Shown here: positions 45,279-54,234 of the stretch, in pieces
Layout: each line of letters opens with the position of its first letter
Position numbering within the stretch: position 1 is the first letter of the stretch
Made by a program: the position numbers and the translations under genes
The notes under the pieces: model-generated
Database searches by the model: none
What the model saw: the letters and a program-made list of their open reading frames with translations, nothing else
What the model was told of the DNA's origin: nothing
Assembly: GCA_020425085.1 (NCBI GenBank)
Contig: JAGQRW010000015.1
Location: 47,061 to 111,060, forward strand
Length of the DNA stretch: 64,000 nt
Direction of reading: 5' to 3'
DNA from: Paracoccaceae bacterium
Lineage (GTDB): Bacteria; Pseudomonadota; Alphaproteobacteria; Rhodobacterales; Rhodobacteraceae

Positions 45279-46241
45279 TCATGCCTGACCATAGGTCCGC
45301 TGGGTCAGCGACACCCGGTTCAGTTCGGCGTCAAGCATGGCCGACAGCACCGACTCGGCCCGGTTCAGCGTGCGTTTCGGGTTGGTCAGCAGGTAGATAT
45401 CTATCGCAGGCAGCGCACTATAGGGCGGCAGTTGCCACAACAATCCCAGTTGCACATCCTTTTCGGCCACATGCACCGGCAACGCGCCGATGCCAAAGTT
45501 GGACATGATCATGCGCCGGACCTCAGGCAGGCTGGATGAGATGCCCTTGAGGCCGGGCCGCATGCCGGCCTTCTGACGCAGTCCGGCGATGCTGTTGAGC
45601 GGGCCGTTGACCTCATCGGTCTGGAACGAAACCGCATCCTCGTTGCGAAGGTCGGCAAGGCGGATGTCACGCTGTCCGAACAGCCGGTGCTGCGGGCCGC
45701 AGAAAAATCCGAAATATTCGCGATAAAGGACGCGCGATTGCAGGCGGGCCGGTTGTTCATGCAACAGGCAGACCCCCAGCGTCACCCGGTTCTGTTGCAA
45801 TCGCGCGACCACCTCGGCGCTGTCCACGGTCGAGATTGCATAGGTCACCTGCGGATATTCGGCGTTGAACCGCTCCAGCACCGCATCGAAATGCGGCGAC
45901 ACCACATGGCTGGCCATGGCGATGCTGACATGGCCGGTCACCTGATCGTCCATGCCGCCCATCAGGTCCGGCAGTTGCGTGATGGTGCCAAAAATCGAAC
46001 TGGCCTCATTATACAGCACTTGCCCCAGCGGTGTTACGCTGAAATGGCTGGAGGAGCGGTTGATCAGCTTGCGCCCCACCACCGCCTCCAGCCGTTTCAG
46101 CGACGAACTGACGGTGGGTTGTTTCAGGCCAAGAAAATTGGCGGCCGGCGTGATGCCGCCTTCATCCACCACCACCATGAAGGTTCGCAACAGGTTCCAG
46201 TCAAGACGCCAGGGAAAGCGTTGTTCGTAAGGTTTCAGCAT
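45279..46241 (-). CDS. LysR family transcriptional regulator
   Basis: A 320-residue LysR-type regulator. The winged helix-turn-helix is in the first 80 residues (LLRTFMVVVDEGGITPAANF, LKQPTVSSSLKRLE), followed by an effector-binding domain from about residue 105. It is divergent from the amino acid ABC operon beginning at 46384, the standard arrangement for a LysR activator of the neighbouring operon. TCTATT repeats lie directly upstream of its start codon. The co-inducer is probably the transported compound or a product of it; this is inference. Confidence 0.92.
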   Translation of the reverse strand: MLKPYEQRFPWRLDWNLLRTFMVVVDEGGITPAANFLGLKQPTVSSSLKRLEAVVGRKLINRSSSHFSVTPLGQVLYNEASSIFGTITQLPDLMGGMDDQVTGHVSIAMASHVVSPHFDAVLERFNAEYPQVTYAISTVDSAEVVARLQQNRVTLGVCLLHEQPARLQSRVLYREYFGFFCGPQHRLFGQRDIRLADLRNEDAVSFQTDEVNGPLNSIAGLRQKAGMRPGLKGISSSLPEVRRMIMSNFGIGALPVHVAEKDVQLGLLWQLPPYSALPAIDIYLLTNPKRTLNRAESVLSAMLDAELNRVSLTQRTYGQA

Positions 46242-46249
46242 AGATTCTG

Positions 46250-46277
46250 TCTATTCTATCTATTCTCATTATCTATT
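46250..46277. repeat. Three TCTATT direct repeats in the LysR/ABC divergent region
   Basis: TCTATT occurs at 46250, 46259 and 46272, in an AT-rich stretch within 10-40 bases of the LysR start codon. The spacing of 9 and 13 bases is irregular. They may be part of a promoter or a LysR (or other) binding site in the 142-base divergent region. Confidence 0.4.
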
Positions 46278-46383
46278 TGCCCTATGATCCCGGCCTGTGC
46301 AAGACTAACGTGATGGCCTGAAACAGCCCCGGAAACCGGCTGCGGCCAGCAAGTTTCGAAATACCATTCAGGGAGGAATTGGA

Positions 46384-47169
46384 ATGAAACGAACCAATAC
46401 TGTTATGCGGCGCACATTCATCGCAGGCACTGTCGCCTTGCTCGGGCTTGGCTTTGCGCCATCGGCAATGGCGGATGAACTGGCGGGCATCAAGGAACGC
46501 GGCGTGCTGAGAATCGCCATGAGCGGCCAGTACCCGCCATTCAACTTCGTTAACGAAAAAAACGAAGTCGTCGGCTTTGACCCCGCCATCGGTACGGAAA
46601 TCGCCCGGCGCATGGGGCTGAAGACTGAAATCATCACTACCGCATGGGACGGCATCATCGGCGGCCTGCTGGCCAACAAGTACGACGCGGTCGTGGGTTC
46701 GATGTCGATCACCGCCGAGCGTGACAAGGTGATTGATTTCGTCGGTCCCTACTACAACACCAAGCGCGCGATCTTTACCAAGGCAGGTTCGCCGATCACC
46801 ACAGTCGAGCAGTTGAAGGACGTCAAGGTCGGTGTCACGCTGGGCGAAACCCACGAACAATGGGCCCGCGACCAGGGTTACAACATCAACACCTACAAGG
46901 GCCTGCCCGAACTGCTGCTGGAGCTGAACAACGGTCGCGTCGATGCCATCGTCAACGACTCCATCCCGGTGATGCTGGCGATGAAGGCCGGGCAGTATGA
47001 TCTGGCCATCATCAACGATCCGGCGGCGGAACCGATCGGTGCCGGTATCGCCATCCGCGAAGGCAACCCCGAACTGGCAGCAGCGATGCAGGCGGCGCTT
47101 GATTCCATGATGGAAGACGGCACCTACCTCAAGATTGCCAAGGAATGGGTCGGCGGCGATATCCGCTAA
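46384..47169 (+). CDS. Polar amino acid-type ABC transporter substrate-binding protein
   Basis: A 261-residue periplasmic binding protein of the family 3 (HisJ/GlnH) type. The signal peptide includes FIAGTVALLGLGFAPSAMA. The mature domain opens GVLRIAMSGQYPPFNFVNEK and has VVGFDPAIGTEIARRMGLKT, the ligand-binding signature. GSMSITAERDKVIDFVGPYY is the conserved central segment. It leads an operon with permeases and ATPase, but separated from them by a creatininase-family gene. Ligand may be an amino acid, opine or amine. Confidence 0.92.
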   Translation: MKRTNTVMRRTFIAGTVALLGLGFAPSAMADELAGIKERGVLRIAMSGQYPPFNFVNEKNEVVGFDPAIGTEIARRMGLKTEIITTAWDGIIGGLLANKYDAVVGSMSITAERDKVIDFVGPYYNTKRAIFTKAGSPITTVEQLKDVKVGVTLGETHEQWARDQGYNINTYKGLPELLLELNNGRVDAIVNDSIPVMLAMKAGQYDLAIINDPAAEPIGAGIAIREGNPELAAAMQAALDSMMEDGTYLKIAKEWVGGDIR

Positions 47170-47183
47170 ACCTGTAAAAGACC

Positions 47184-47210
47184 GGCCTGCCCGTTATCAC
47201 CGGGCGGGCC
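47184..47210 (+). terminator. Hairpin after the binding-protein gene
   Basis: A 10-bp stem, GGCCTGCCCG (47184-47193) and CGGGCGGGCC (47201-47210), with one G-U pair and a 7-nt loop, follows the binding-protein stop codon by 14 bases. GTTTCC follows. It probably acts as a partial terminator in the operon. Confidence 0.6.
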
Positions 47211-47232
47211 GTTTCCATTCGGGGGCAAGTTC

Positions 47233-48024
47233 ATGACAACGACCTACGGTCATCTGACCTGGGAACAGGTGCGCGACGCCGACAAGGATCGCGTGGTGAT
47301 CCTCAACGTCTCGGCAACCGAGGATCACGGCCCGCATATGCCGCTGGATACCGACACGGTGCTGGGCATGGCGGTCGCCGAAGGTGTGGCCAACGCCGCA
47401 CCGGATGAGGTGCTGGTAATGCCGCCGGTGCCATATGGTTTCAATGAGCACCACAAGGATTTCCCCGGCGTCATCTGGATACAGCCGGAAACCCTGCTGG
47501 CCTTTGTCACCGACATTACCAAATCGCTGGCGCATCACGGGTTCCGGCGCATTCTGTTATTGAACAGCCACGGCTCGAACCACCCGGTACTGGATCTGGC
47601 GGCGCGCAAGACGGTGATCGACACCGGCATCATCTGCGTTTCCGCATCCTACTGGAACCTGATGTCGGCGCGTATCAACGAGATCCGCAAGTCCGACATC
47701 GGCGGCATCGCCCATGCCGGTGAATTCGAGGCGGCGATGTATATGCACCTGCACCCCGAGCGCGTACATATCGAAAAATCGACAACCCAGAACCTGCACG
47801 ATCCGGGCAGCAAGTTCTTCAACCTTGATCTGGCGGGCAAGGGTGGCGGTGTCATGCTGATGCGCTGGTGGTCCGAGGTATCGCCCGACGGCACCATGGG
47901 GGATCCGACCGTCGCGGATGCTGAAACGGGCTCGCGGTTCCTGGCAGCGGCGATCGAGGAAACCACCGCCCTGATCCGCGAAATCCGCGCCCTGCCGATC
48001 CTGAAACGCCGGGATCATCACTGA
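47233..48024 (+). CDS. Creatininase family protein
   Basis: A 263-residue metal-dependent amidohydrolase of the creatininase fold. Metal-binding residues are in SATEDHGPHMPLDTDT (Glu, His, Asp) and in the HAGEFEAAMYMHL segment. LLLNSHGSNHPVLD is the conserved central loop. The family hydrolyses cyclic or linear amides, such as creatinine, and includes MftE-like peptidases and formamide deformylases. It sits inside the ABC operon between the binding protein and the first permease, so it likely opens or deacylates the imported compound; that is inferred. Confidence 0.87.
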   Translation: MTTTYGHLTWEQVRDADKDRVVILNVSATEDHGPHMPLDTDTVLGMAVAEGVANAAPDEVLVMPPVPYGFNEHHKDFPGVIWIQPETLLAFVTDITKSLAHHGFRRILLLNSHGSNHPVLDLAARKTVIDTGIICVSASYWNLMSARINEIRKSDIGGIAHAGEFEAAMYMHLHPERVHIEKSTTQNLHDPGSKFFNLDLAGKGGGVMLMRWWSEVSPDGTMGDPTVADAETGSRFLAAAIEETTALIREIRALPILKRRDHH

Positions 48025-48046
48025 ACCATGACTGACGAGGCCAACC

Positions 48047-48694
48047 TTGGATATTGACCTGATCCTGCGTGTCTATCCGTTCTTCCTGGAGGCGGCGCTG
48101 GTCACGCTTGAACTAGCGTTACTGACCACGATCCTGGGCCTGACCTGCGGCTCGCTTGGGGCGGCGGCACGGATGTCGCGCAGCCGGATATTGCGGTTGA
48201 TCGGTGCTACTTATGTCAGCATATTTCGCGGCACCCCGGCGCTGATTCAGGTATTCATCCTGTATTTCGGCGGCCCCCAGGTCGGCATTCAGCTTGATTC
48301 CTTTGCAGCAGGCACCATCGCGCTTGGGGTCAATATCGGCGCCTACATGACCGAAACCATCCGCGGCGCCATCCAGTCGGTTGACAAGGGCCAGACCGAG
48401 GCCGCCCGCACCCTTGGCATGAGCCGTTGGGAAACCATGCGCAAGGTGGTGCTGCCGCAGGCGATGCGAATGATGATCCGCCCGCTGGGGGTCAACATCA
48501 ACGCGCTGATCAAGGGCACCGCACTGGTGGCACCGATCTCGGTGATCGAACTGACCTATACGGCACAGCGTTTCATCGGATCCACCTACAAACCGTTCGA
48601 GATGTTCCTGCTGGCCGGGCTGATCTACATGGCCATCATCTATGTCACCGGTCAGGGTATCGCCTGGCTTGACCGCAAGGCGCGTATCACATGA
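48047..48694 (+). CDS. Amino acid ABC transporter permease, TTG start
   Basis: A 215-residue HisM/GlnP-type permease with five to six helices. The EAA loop that contacts the ATPase reads EAARTLGMSRWETMRKVVLP. The start is TTG at 48047, with GAGG 6 bases upstream; the ATG at 48028 is in another frame and stops after 9 codons. It pairs with the next gene product. Confidence 0.88.
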   Translation: MDIDLILRVYPFFLEAALVTLELALLTTILGLTCGSLGAAARMSRSRILRLIGATYVSIFRGTPALIQVFILYFGGPQVGIQLDSFAAGTIALGVNIGAYMTETIRGAIQSVDKGQTEAARTLGMSRWETMRKVVLPQAMRMMIRPLGVNINALIKGTALVAPISVIELTYTAQRFIGSTYKPFEMFLLAGLIYMAIIYVTGQGIAWLDRKARIT

Positions 48695-48721
48695 GCATGC
48701 AGCATCTGACAGGAGGCCGCC

Positions 48722-49378
48722 ATGGGTCTTGATTTCAGCGTGGTGCCCAGCTATTTCGGCGTGCTTTTGCTTGGCGCGGGCTGGACCATCGCCATCACCA
48801 TCGGTGCCGGTCTGCTCAGCTTTTTCGGCGGTATCGTGTTCGCGGTGGCGGCGCTTTATGGCCACTGGACCATCCGCCTGCCGATGCGCCTGTTTGGCTG
48901 GCTGTTCATGGGCACGCCGCTGTTGTTGCAGCTATTCCTGATCTATTTCGGCCTGATCCAGGTGGGCATCGACCTGCCTGCCTTTGTCGCCGGGGTGATT
49001 GGCCTTGGCCTGCATTTCGCCGTCTATAATTCCGAACTGATCCAGGCCAGCATTCTGGCGGTAGACAAGGGCCAGTATGAGGGGGCGCGCACCCTTGGCC
49101 TGTCGCGCGGCCAGACGTTGCGCCGCATCGTCATTCCGCAGGCGGTTCAGGCAGTGATCCCGCCCATGGGCAACAACATGATCGCGCTATTGAAGGATTC
49201 GGCACTGGTGTCGGTAATCGGGGTGATGGAGCTGACGCTGGCCTCTCAGCAGGCAATCAGCCGCACCTACCGGCCGTTTGAATTCTATCTGACAGCGGCG
49301 GCCATTTATTATGTCATCAACCTTGGCCTTGAAGCCGCGCTGCGCCGGATCGAGCGGCGCATTCAGGCTTCGCGCTAG
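48722..49378 (+). CDS. Amino acid ABC transporter permease
   Basis: A 218-residue second permease of the importer. Its EAA loop is [20 protein letters not shown], followed by [20 protein letters not shown], the conserved C-terminal signature. It starts 27 bases after the first permease, with AGGAGG upstream. It forms the heterodimeric channel with the 48047 product. Confidence 0.9.
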   Translation: MGLDFSVVPSYFGVLLLGAGWTIAITIGAGLLSFFGGIVFAVAALYGHWTIRLPMRLFGWLFMGTPLLLQLFLIYFGLIQVGIDLPAFVAGVIGLGLHFAVYNSELIQASILAVDKGQYEGARTLGLSRGQTLRRIVIPQAVQAVIPPMGNNMIALLKDSALVSVIGVMELTLASQQAISRTYRPFEFYLTAAAIYYVINLGLEAALRRIERRIQASR

Positions 49379-49397
49379 AGCATCCGAGGATACCACC

Positions 49398-50174
49398 ATG
49401 AGCGACACCGCCTTTATCGAAATCCGCAACGCCGCCAAGAGTTTCGGCGCGTTTGAGGTGCTCAAGGATATCAACCTGACGGTGGATCGCGGCCAGATCG
49501 TTGCCATCATCGGCCCATCAGGCAGCGGCAAGTCCACCTTGCTTCGGGCCATCAACGAGCTTGATCCGCTGACCTCGGGCGAAGTCTGGCTGGAAGGGGT
49601 GCAGATCAACCGCAAACTGCCGCACCGCCAGTATGAAAAGCACGTCAATCAGGTGCGCCAGGACATCGGCATGGTGTTTCAGCATTTCAACCTGTTCCCG
49701 CATCTGACGGTGCGCGGCAACATCACGCTGGCGCCGAAGATGCTGAAAGGCCTGTCCACCGACGAGGCCAACAAACTGGCCGAGGAACAACTGGCCAAGG
49801 TCGGGCTGTCGGAAAAGATCGACGAATACCCCTCGCGCCTGTCGGGAGGTCAGAAACAGCGCGTCGCCATCGCCCGCGCCCTGGCAATGAGGCCGAAGGT
49901 GATGCTGTTTGACGAGGCAACCTCGGCGCTGGATCCGGAACTGGTGGAAGAGGTGAACCTGGTGATGAAACAACTGGCCGAGGAACACATGACCATGATC
50001 ATCGTCACCCACGAGATGGATTTCGCCGCATCAGTCTGCGACCGGGTACTGTTCATGGATCAGGGCGTGGTGGTCGAGGAAGGCCCGCCCGAGGTGATCT
50101 TTCAGTCCCCCGAAAATGAACGCACCCGCAATTTCCTGCGCAAACACCTGGCCCGCGCCAATGGTCAGGCCTGA
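49398..50174 (+). CDS. Amino acid ABC transporter ATP-binding protein
   Basis: A 258-residue GlnQ/HisP-type ATPase. Walker A is [10 protein letters not shown]-loop is [13 protein letters not shown], signature is [15 protein letters not shown] and Walker B is [13 protein letters not shown]; the switch His is in IVTHEMDFA. The start at 49398 ([11 protein letters not shown]) removes the 29-residue in-frame extension. It completes the importer; the aminotransferase gene follows 13 bases later. Confidence 0.93.
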   Translation: MSDTAFIEIRNAAKSFGAFEVLKDINLTVDRGQIVAIIGPSGSGKSTLLRAINELDPLTSGEVWLEGVQINRKLPHRQYEKHVNQVRQDIGMVFQHFNLFPHLTVRGNITLAPKMLKGLSTDEANKLAEEQLAKVGLSEKIDEYPSRLSGGQKQRVAIARALAMRPKVMLFDEATSALDPELVEEVNLVMKQLAEEHMTMIIVTHEMDFAASVCDRVLFMDQGVVVEEGPPEVIFQSPENERTRNFLRKHLARANGQA

Positions 50175-50187
50175 AGGCGGATACCCG

Positions 50188-51525
50188 ATGTCGAACTTGT
50201 TCTATCAGTCGAAATCACCCAGACCGTTGCTTGACCGGGCCGAGGGGATCTATATGTGGGATACCTCGGGCAAGCGGTATATCGACGGCTCAAGCGGCGC
50301 CATGGTCAGCAATATCGGCCATTCCAACCCCGCCGTTCTGGCCGCCATGCAGGCCCAGATGGAAAAATCGACCTTCGGCTATCGGCTGCACTTTCAAACC
50401 TCAAGTTCCGAAGAACTCGCCGCCAGATGCGCCGCACTGGCACCCGAAGGCATGAACAAGGTGTTCTTTGTCTCGGGCGGATCGGAAGCGGTGGAAAGTA
50501 CGCTGAAACTGGCCCGGCAATATGCGCTGACACAAGGTAAAGCTGGGCGGTTCAAGGTGATCTCGCGCTATCCCAGCTATCACGGCAGCACGCTGGGGGC
50601 GCTGGCGATTACCGGCTATGCACCGATGACGGCCCCGTTTGATCCGATGATGCAGAGGATGCCGAAAATCGCCGCCCCCCGCGCCTATCTTGACGGGCTG
50701 GATGCCGATGATCCGGCGACCGGGCTGCATTATGCCAACCTTTTGGAAGATATGATCTTGCAGGAAGGCCCGGAAACGGTTCTGGCCTTCATCGTGGAAC
50801 CGGTCGGCGGGGCCTCGACCGGCGCCTTGGTGCCACCCGCAGGTTACATGGCGCGCATCCGCGAGATTTGCACTGAATACGGCGTCTTGCTGATCCATGA
50901 CGAGGTGATGACCGGCGGCGGCCGCACCGGGCGGTTTTTCGGCGCGGAACACTGGGGGACCACGCCGGATCTGATCGCCATCTCCAAGGGGTTCGGCGGC
51001 GGCTATGTCCCGCTTGGCGCCATGGTGGCGCGCGATGATATGGTCGATGCGGTGATGGCGGCAGGCGGTTTCATCCACGGGTTTACCTATGCCGGCAACC
51101 CGCTGGCCTGCGCCGCCGGTTGTGCGGTGCTGGACCAGATCGAACAGCACGATCTGACCGGCAACGCGGCGCGGATGGGCGACAAGCTGGCCGCGCGTCT
51201 TGACGGTCTGATGCAACGCTATCCGCTGATCGGTGATGTGCGCGGCAAGGGTCTTCTGACGGCGTTCGAACTGATGGCGGACCGCGCCGGCAAAGCGCCG
51301 CTGCCAGCAGCGTGGAACGCACATTCGCGGCTGGTCGATATCGCCTATGACAATGGCCTGATCATCTATTCCCGCCGCACCCGAGGCGGCATTTCCGGCG
51401 ATCATTTCCTGGTCTGTCCGCCAATGATCGTAACCGAAGGGCAACTGGACGAAATCACCGATATTCTGGACCGAAGTCTTGGTCAGTTCATGGCGGAAAT
51501 TCCCGCGCTTTCGGGCAGGACCTAG
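50188..51525 (+). CDS. Class III aminotransferase
   Basis: A 445-residue PLP-dependent aminotransferase of the omega-amino acid type. The PLP-binding acidic residue is in LIHDEVMTGGGRTGRFF, and the Schiff-base lysine is in IAISKGFGGGYVP. VFFVSGGSEAVESTLKLARQ is the phosphate-binding segment. It is 13 bases after the ABC ATPase and 8 bases before the BKACE gene. In this context it probably removes an amino group from an imported beta- or omega-amino compound, giving a keto acid or aldehyde for the next enzyme. Confidence 0.88.
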   Translation: MSNLFYQSKSPRPLLDRAEGIYMWDTSGKRYIDGSSGAMVSNIGHSNPAVLAAMQAQMEKSTFGYRLHFQTSSSEELAARCAALAPEGMNKVFFVSGGSEAVESTLKLARQYALTQGKAGRFKVISRYPSYHGSTLGALAITGYAPMTAPFDPMMQRMPKIAAPRAYLDGLDADDPATGLHYANLLEDMILQEGPETVLAFIVEPVGGASTGALVPPAGYMARIREICTEYGVLLIHDEVMTGGGRTGRFFGAEHWGTTPDLIAISKGFGGGYVPLGAMVARDDMVDAVMAAGGFIHGFTYAGNPLACAAGCAVLDQIEQHDLTGNAARMGDKLAARLDGLMQRYPLIGDVRGKGLLTAFELMADRAGKAPLPAAWNAHSRLVDIAYDNGLIIYSRRTRGGISGDHFLVCPPMIVTEGQLDEITDILDRSLGQFMAEIPALSGRT

Positions 51526-51533
51526 GGGCGGGC

Positions 51534-52460
51534 ATGTCAAAGATCATCATCACCTGCGCCATTACCGGTTCGATCCACACACCCTCGATGTCGCCACACC
51601 TGCCGATCACCGCCGAACAGATCACCGAACAATCCATCGGCGCCGCCGAAGCCGGTGCCGCCATCCTGCATCTGCATGCGCGTGATCCGGCCAATGGTCG
51701 CCCCTCGTCCAGCCCGGCGCATTTCGCCGCCTTTCTGCCGCGCATCAAGCAAAACAGCGACGCGGTTCTGAACATCACCACCGGCGGCAGCGCCATCATG
51801 ACACTGGATGAACGCCTTGCCGCCCCCAAACTGGCCGAGCCCGAAATGTGTTCGCTGAACATGGGCACGATGAATTTCGCGCTTTACCCGGCGGCTGCGC
51901 GCATCACTGACTGGCAATATGACTGGGAAAAGCCGTTCCTTGAAGGCTCTGACGATCTGGTATTCAAGAACACGCCGCGCGACATGGCGCATGTTCTGCA
52001 CGAAATGGGCGACAAGCGCGGCGCAAAGTTCGAATTTGAATGCTATGATGTCAGCCATCTTTACATGCTGAGGCATTTCATGGATCGCGGGCTGGTCAAG
52101 GCCCCCCTGTTCATCCAGTTCGTGTTTGGCGTGCTGGGCGGTATCGGGCCGGATCCTGAAAACCTTACGCATATGAAGCGGATCGCGGACAAGCTGTTTG
52201 GCGACAGCTATGCCTTTTCGGTGCTTGCGGCGGGTCGGCACCAGATGCCGCTGATCACCATGTCGGCGATCCTGGGCGGCCATGTCCGTGTCGGGCTGGA
52301 GGACAGCCTGATGATCATGCGCGGACAACTGGCGATGAACAACGCCGAACAGGTCACCAAGATCCGCCGTATTGTCGAGGAACTTGGCCGCAGCGTCGCC
52401 ACCCCAGACGAGGCCCGCAAGTTGCTGCAACTGAAAGGCGGCGACAAGACGGCGATCTGA
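51534..52460 (+). CDS. BKACE family beta-keto acid cleavage enzyme (DUF849)
   Basis: A 308-residue enzyme of the beta-keto acid cleavage family (3-keto-5-aminohexanoate cleavage type). These Zn enzymes condense a beta-keto acid with acetyl-CoA and split it to acetoacetate and a new acyl-CoA. Metal-binding histidines are in AAILHLHARDP, and family segments are ITTGGSAIMTLDERLAAP and GHVRVGLEDSLMI. The aminotransferase just upstream may supply the beta-keto acid. The specificity-determining residues cannot be assigned without structure comparison. Confidence 0.9.
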   Translation: MSKIIITCAITGSIHTPSMSPHLPITAEQITEQSIGAAEAGAAILHLHARDPANGRPSSSPAHFAAFLPRIKQNSDAVLNITTGGSAIMTLDERLAAPKLAEPEMCSLNMGTMNFALYPAAARITDWQYDWEKPFLEGSDDLVFKNTPRDMAHVLHEMGDKRGAKFEFECYDVSHLYMLRHFMDRGLVKAPLFIQFVFGVLGGIGPDPENLTHMKRIADKLFGDSYAFSVLAAGRHQMPLITMSAILGGHVRVGLEDSLMIMRGQLAMNNAEQVTKIRRIVEELGRSVATPDEARKLLQLKGGDKTAI

Positions 52461-52514
52461 TACTGACGAAAGAAACCAAACTGGCCAAACCGCTGATTGG
52501 CGCGAGGGAATGAC

Positions 52515-53540
52515 ATGAAAGCAATCTTTGATGATCGGCAATGGAAACACCAGCCGCGCCACTTCATGGCCAATGGTGCCATCCTGCCCAACCCGGAACA
52601 GGCCGAACGCATCGACCGGCTGATGGCCGGGGCCAAGGCAGCGGGCTGCACCTTTGCGCCGCCCGACGACGCCGGCATGGGGCCGATTGCGGCGATCCAT
52701 TCGCCGGAATACCTGACCTTCCTCAGCACCATATACGACCGCTGGCAGCGCATCGAAGGCAGCGGTGACGAGGTGATCCCCAACATCCACCCCGCCAACC
52801 GCACCGACAGCTATCCGAAATCCGCCGTCGGTCAGGCCGGGTTCCATCAGGCCGATACCGCCTGCCCGATCGCCAGCGGCACCTGGGAGGCGGCCTATTG
52901 GTCGGCGCAGACTGCCATCACCGCGGCGGATCTGCTGCTGGCAGGCGAACGCACCGCCTATGCCTTGTCGCGCCCGCCGGGGCATCATGCCTTTGTCGAT
53001 CTGGCGGGGGGATTTTGTTTTCTCAACAATTCCGCCATTGCGGCCCAGCGTCTGCTGGCCGGGGGGCGGCGCCCGGCAATACTTGATGTCGATGTGCATC
53101 ACGGCAACGGCACGCAGGGGATTTTCTATGGCCGCGATGATGTTCTGACCGTGTCGATCCATGCCGACACCGAACGGTTCTATCCGTTCTTCTGGGGGCA
53201 GGCGCATGAACGCGGCAGGGGGGCGGGGCTTGGCTATAACCTCAACCTGCCGCTGGCGCGTGGTACGGATGACGCCGCCTATCTGGCGAAGCTGGATGTC
53301 GCGCTGACGCGGATTGCCGATTTCGGGGCAAATGTGGTGGTGGTGGCATTGGGGCTGGATGCCTTTGTCGGCGATCCGTTCAAGGGGCTGGCCGTCACCA
53401 CCGAGGGGTTCGGGCGCATCAGCAGCGCCATTGCCGGCCTTGGCCTGCCATGCCTGATCGTGCAGGAAGGCGGCTATATCTGCGATCAACTCGGCGACAA
53501 TCTGACCAGCGCCCTTGGCGGCTTTGCCGCCGTGGGCTGA
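52515..53540 (+). CDS. Acetylpolyamine amidohydrolase (histone deacetylase family)
   Basis: A 341-residue class II HDAC-like deacetylase, the same length as Mycoplana ramosa acetylpolyamine amidohydrolase. Zn ligands are Asp193, His195 and Asp282; the active-site histidines are His157 and His158 (RPPGHHAF) and the transition-state Tyr is Tyr321 (QEGGYICD). A TACPIASGTWEAA segment, matching the loop used for dimerisation in the family, narrows the active site. It would release acetate from N-acetylated polyamines or similar amides. The start at 52515 fits the family N-terminus. It is the last gene of the ABC operon, suggesting acetylated amines as substrates. Confidence 0.88.
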   Translation: MKAIFDDRQWKHQPRHFMANGAILPNPEQAERIDRLMAGAKAAGCTFAPPDDAGMGPIAAIHSPEYLTFLSTIYDRWQRIEGSGDEVIPNIHPANRTDSYPKSAVGQAGFHQADTACPIASGTWEAAYWSAQTAITAADLLLAGERTAYALSRPPGHHAFVDLAGGFCFLNNSAIAAQRLLAGGRRPAILDVDVHHGNGTQGIFYGRDDVLTVSIHADTERFYPFFWGQAHERGRGAGLGYNLNLPLARGTDDAAYLAKLDVALTRIADFGANVVVVALGLDAFVGDPFKGLAVTTEGFGRISSAIAGLGLPCLIVQEGGYICDQLGDNLTSALGGFAAVG

Positions 53541-53654
53541 TGATCCCGTGGCGCTCTGACCCGACTGTCATGCCCGGCCTTTGAGGCTGCTGGTGGTGGT
53601 CATTGTCCAACGACTTAAAACTGGCCTTGGCAGCGGTTTGCCGCTGTCGGATTT

Positions 53655-53676
53655 GAGTATTTTTGCAATAAAGAAA
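53655..53676 (+). repeat. Short interspersed intergenic repeat, copy 2
   Basis: This 22-nt element reads GAGTATTT, TT, GCAATAAAGAAA, equal to the copy at 5320-5341 except for its two central bases. It lies about 115 bases after the acetylpolyamine amidohydrolase gene, in the 193-base convergent intergenic region. Confidence 0.55.
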
Positions 53677-53733
53677 CCAGCTTGCAGATAGCCGGGGCGG
53701 CGGCCCGATTCTACGCCTTGCAGCAACCATGGC

Positions 53734-54234
53734 TTACAAGCGGTTATCGCGTGCCAGGATCCGCGCCATCAGGTGCAGCAGGATGATGGCGGCGCTCAGC
53801 GGCACGATGCTGCCGACCAGTGCCATGTTTAGGCCCAGCCCGGGCGATATACGGTTGCTGCTGCGCCACAGAAAGCCGCGTTCGACATTCAGGCCGGGCC
53901 CGAAGAACGAATGATAAAGGATCGGCACCAGGAAGATGACGACGGTCAGAAACAGCATGGTCAGTCCAATCCGCTGCTGCCATTGCCTGGCGTTGGCAGG
54001 CAAGGTGGTGATGGTCGGATCAAGCCGCCGCCTGAAGGCGCAGGTAGCGCCGAGAAGGCCCGCCCAAACCATCAGGTAGCGCGCCAGTTCCTCGGTCCAG
54101 CTGAAGGGATAGTCAAAGCCGTAGCGCGCCCAGATTTGCAACAGGACCGTCAGGAACATGCCGCCAAGCGCCAGTTTGGCGACCAGCAGGCAGGCGCGGT
54201 CCACCGCCGCGCTTGCCTGGTTCAGCCGGTTCAT
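53734..54234 (-). CDS. TRAP transporter small permease (DctQ)
   Basis: A 166-residue four-helix protein. The N-terminal helix is LALGGMFLTVLLQIWARYGF, followed by the family's YPFSWTEELARYLMVWAGLL motif. It overlaps the binding-protein gene by 4 bases and is last in the order dctM-dctP-dctQ, which is unusual because the small permease more often precedes DctM. Confidence 0.88.
   Translation of the reverse strand: MNRLNQASAAVDRACLLVAKLALGGMFLTVLLQIWARYGFDYPFSWTEELARYLMVWAGLLGATCAFRRRLDPTITTLPANARQWQQRIGLTMLFLTVVIFLVPILYHSFFGPGLNVERGFLWRSSNRISPGLGLNMALVGSIVPLSAAIILLHLMARILARDNRL

Noticed and set aside
51537..53489. A 650-codon open frame on the minus strand
   Set aside because: It is antisense to the BKACE and acetylpolyamine amidohydrolase genes, whose family motifs and ligands are clear. 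High GC makes long antisense frames common; the product has no recognisable domain.
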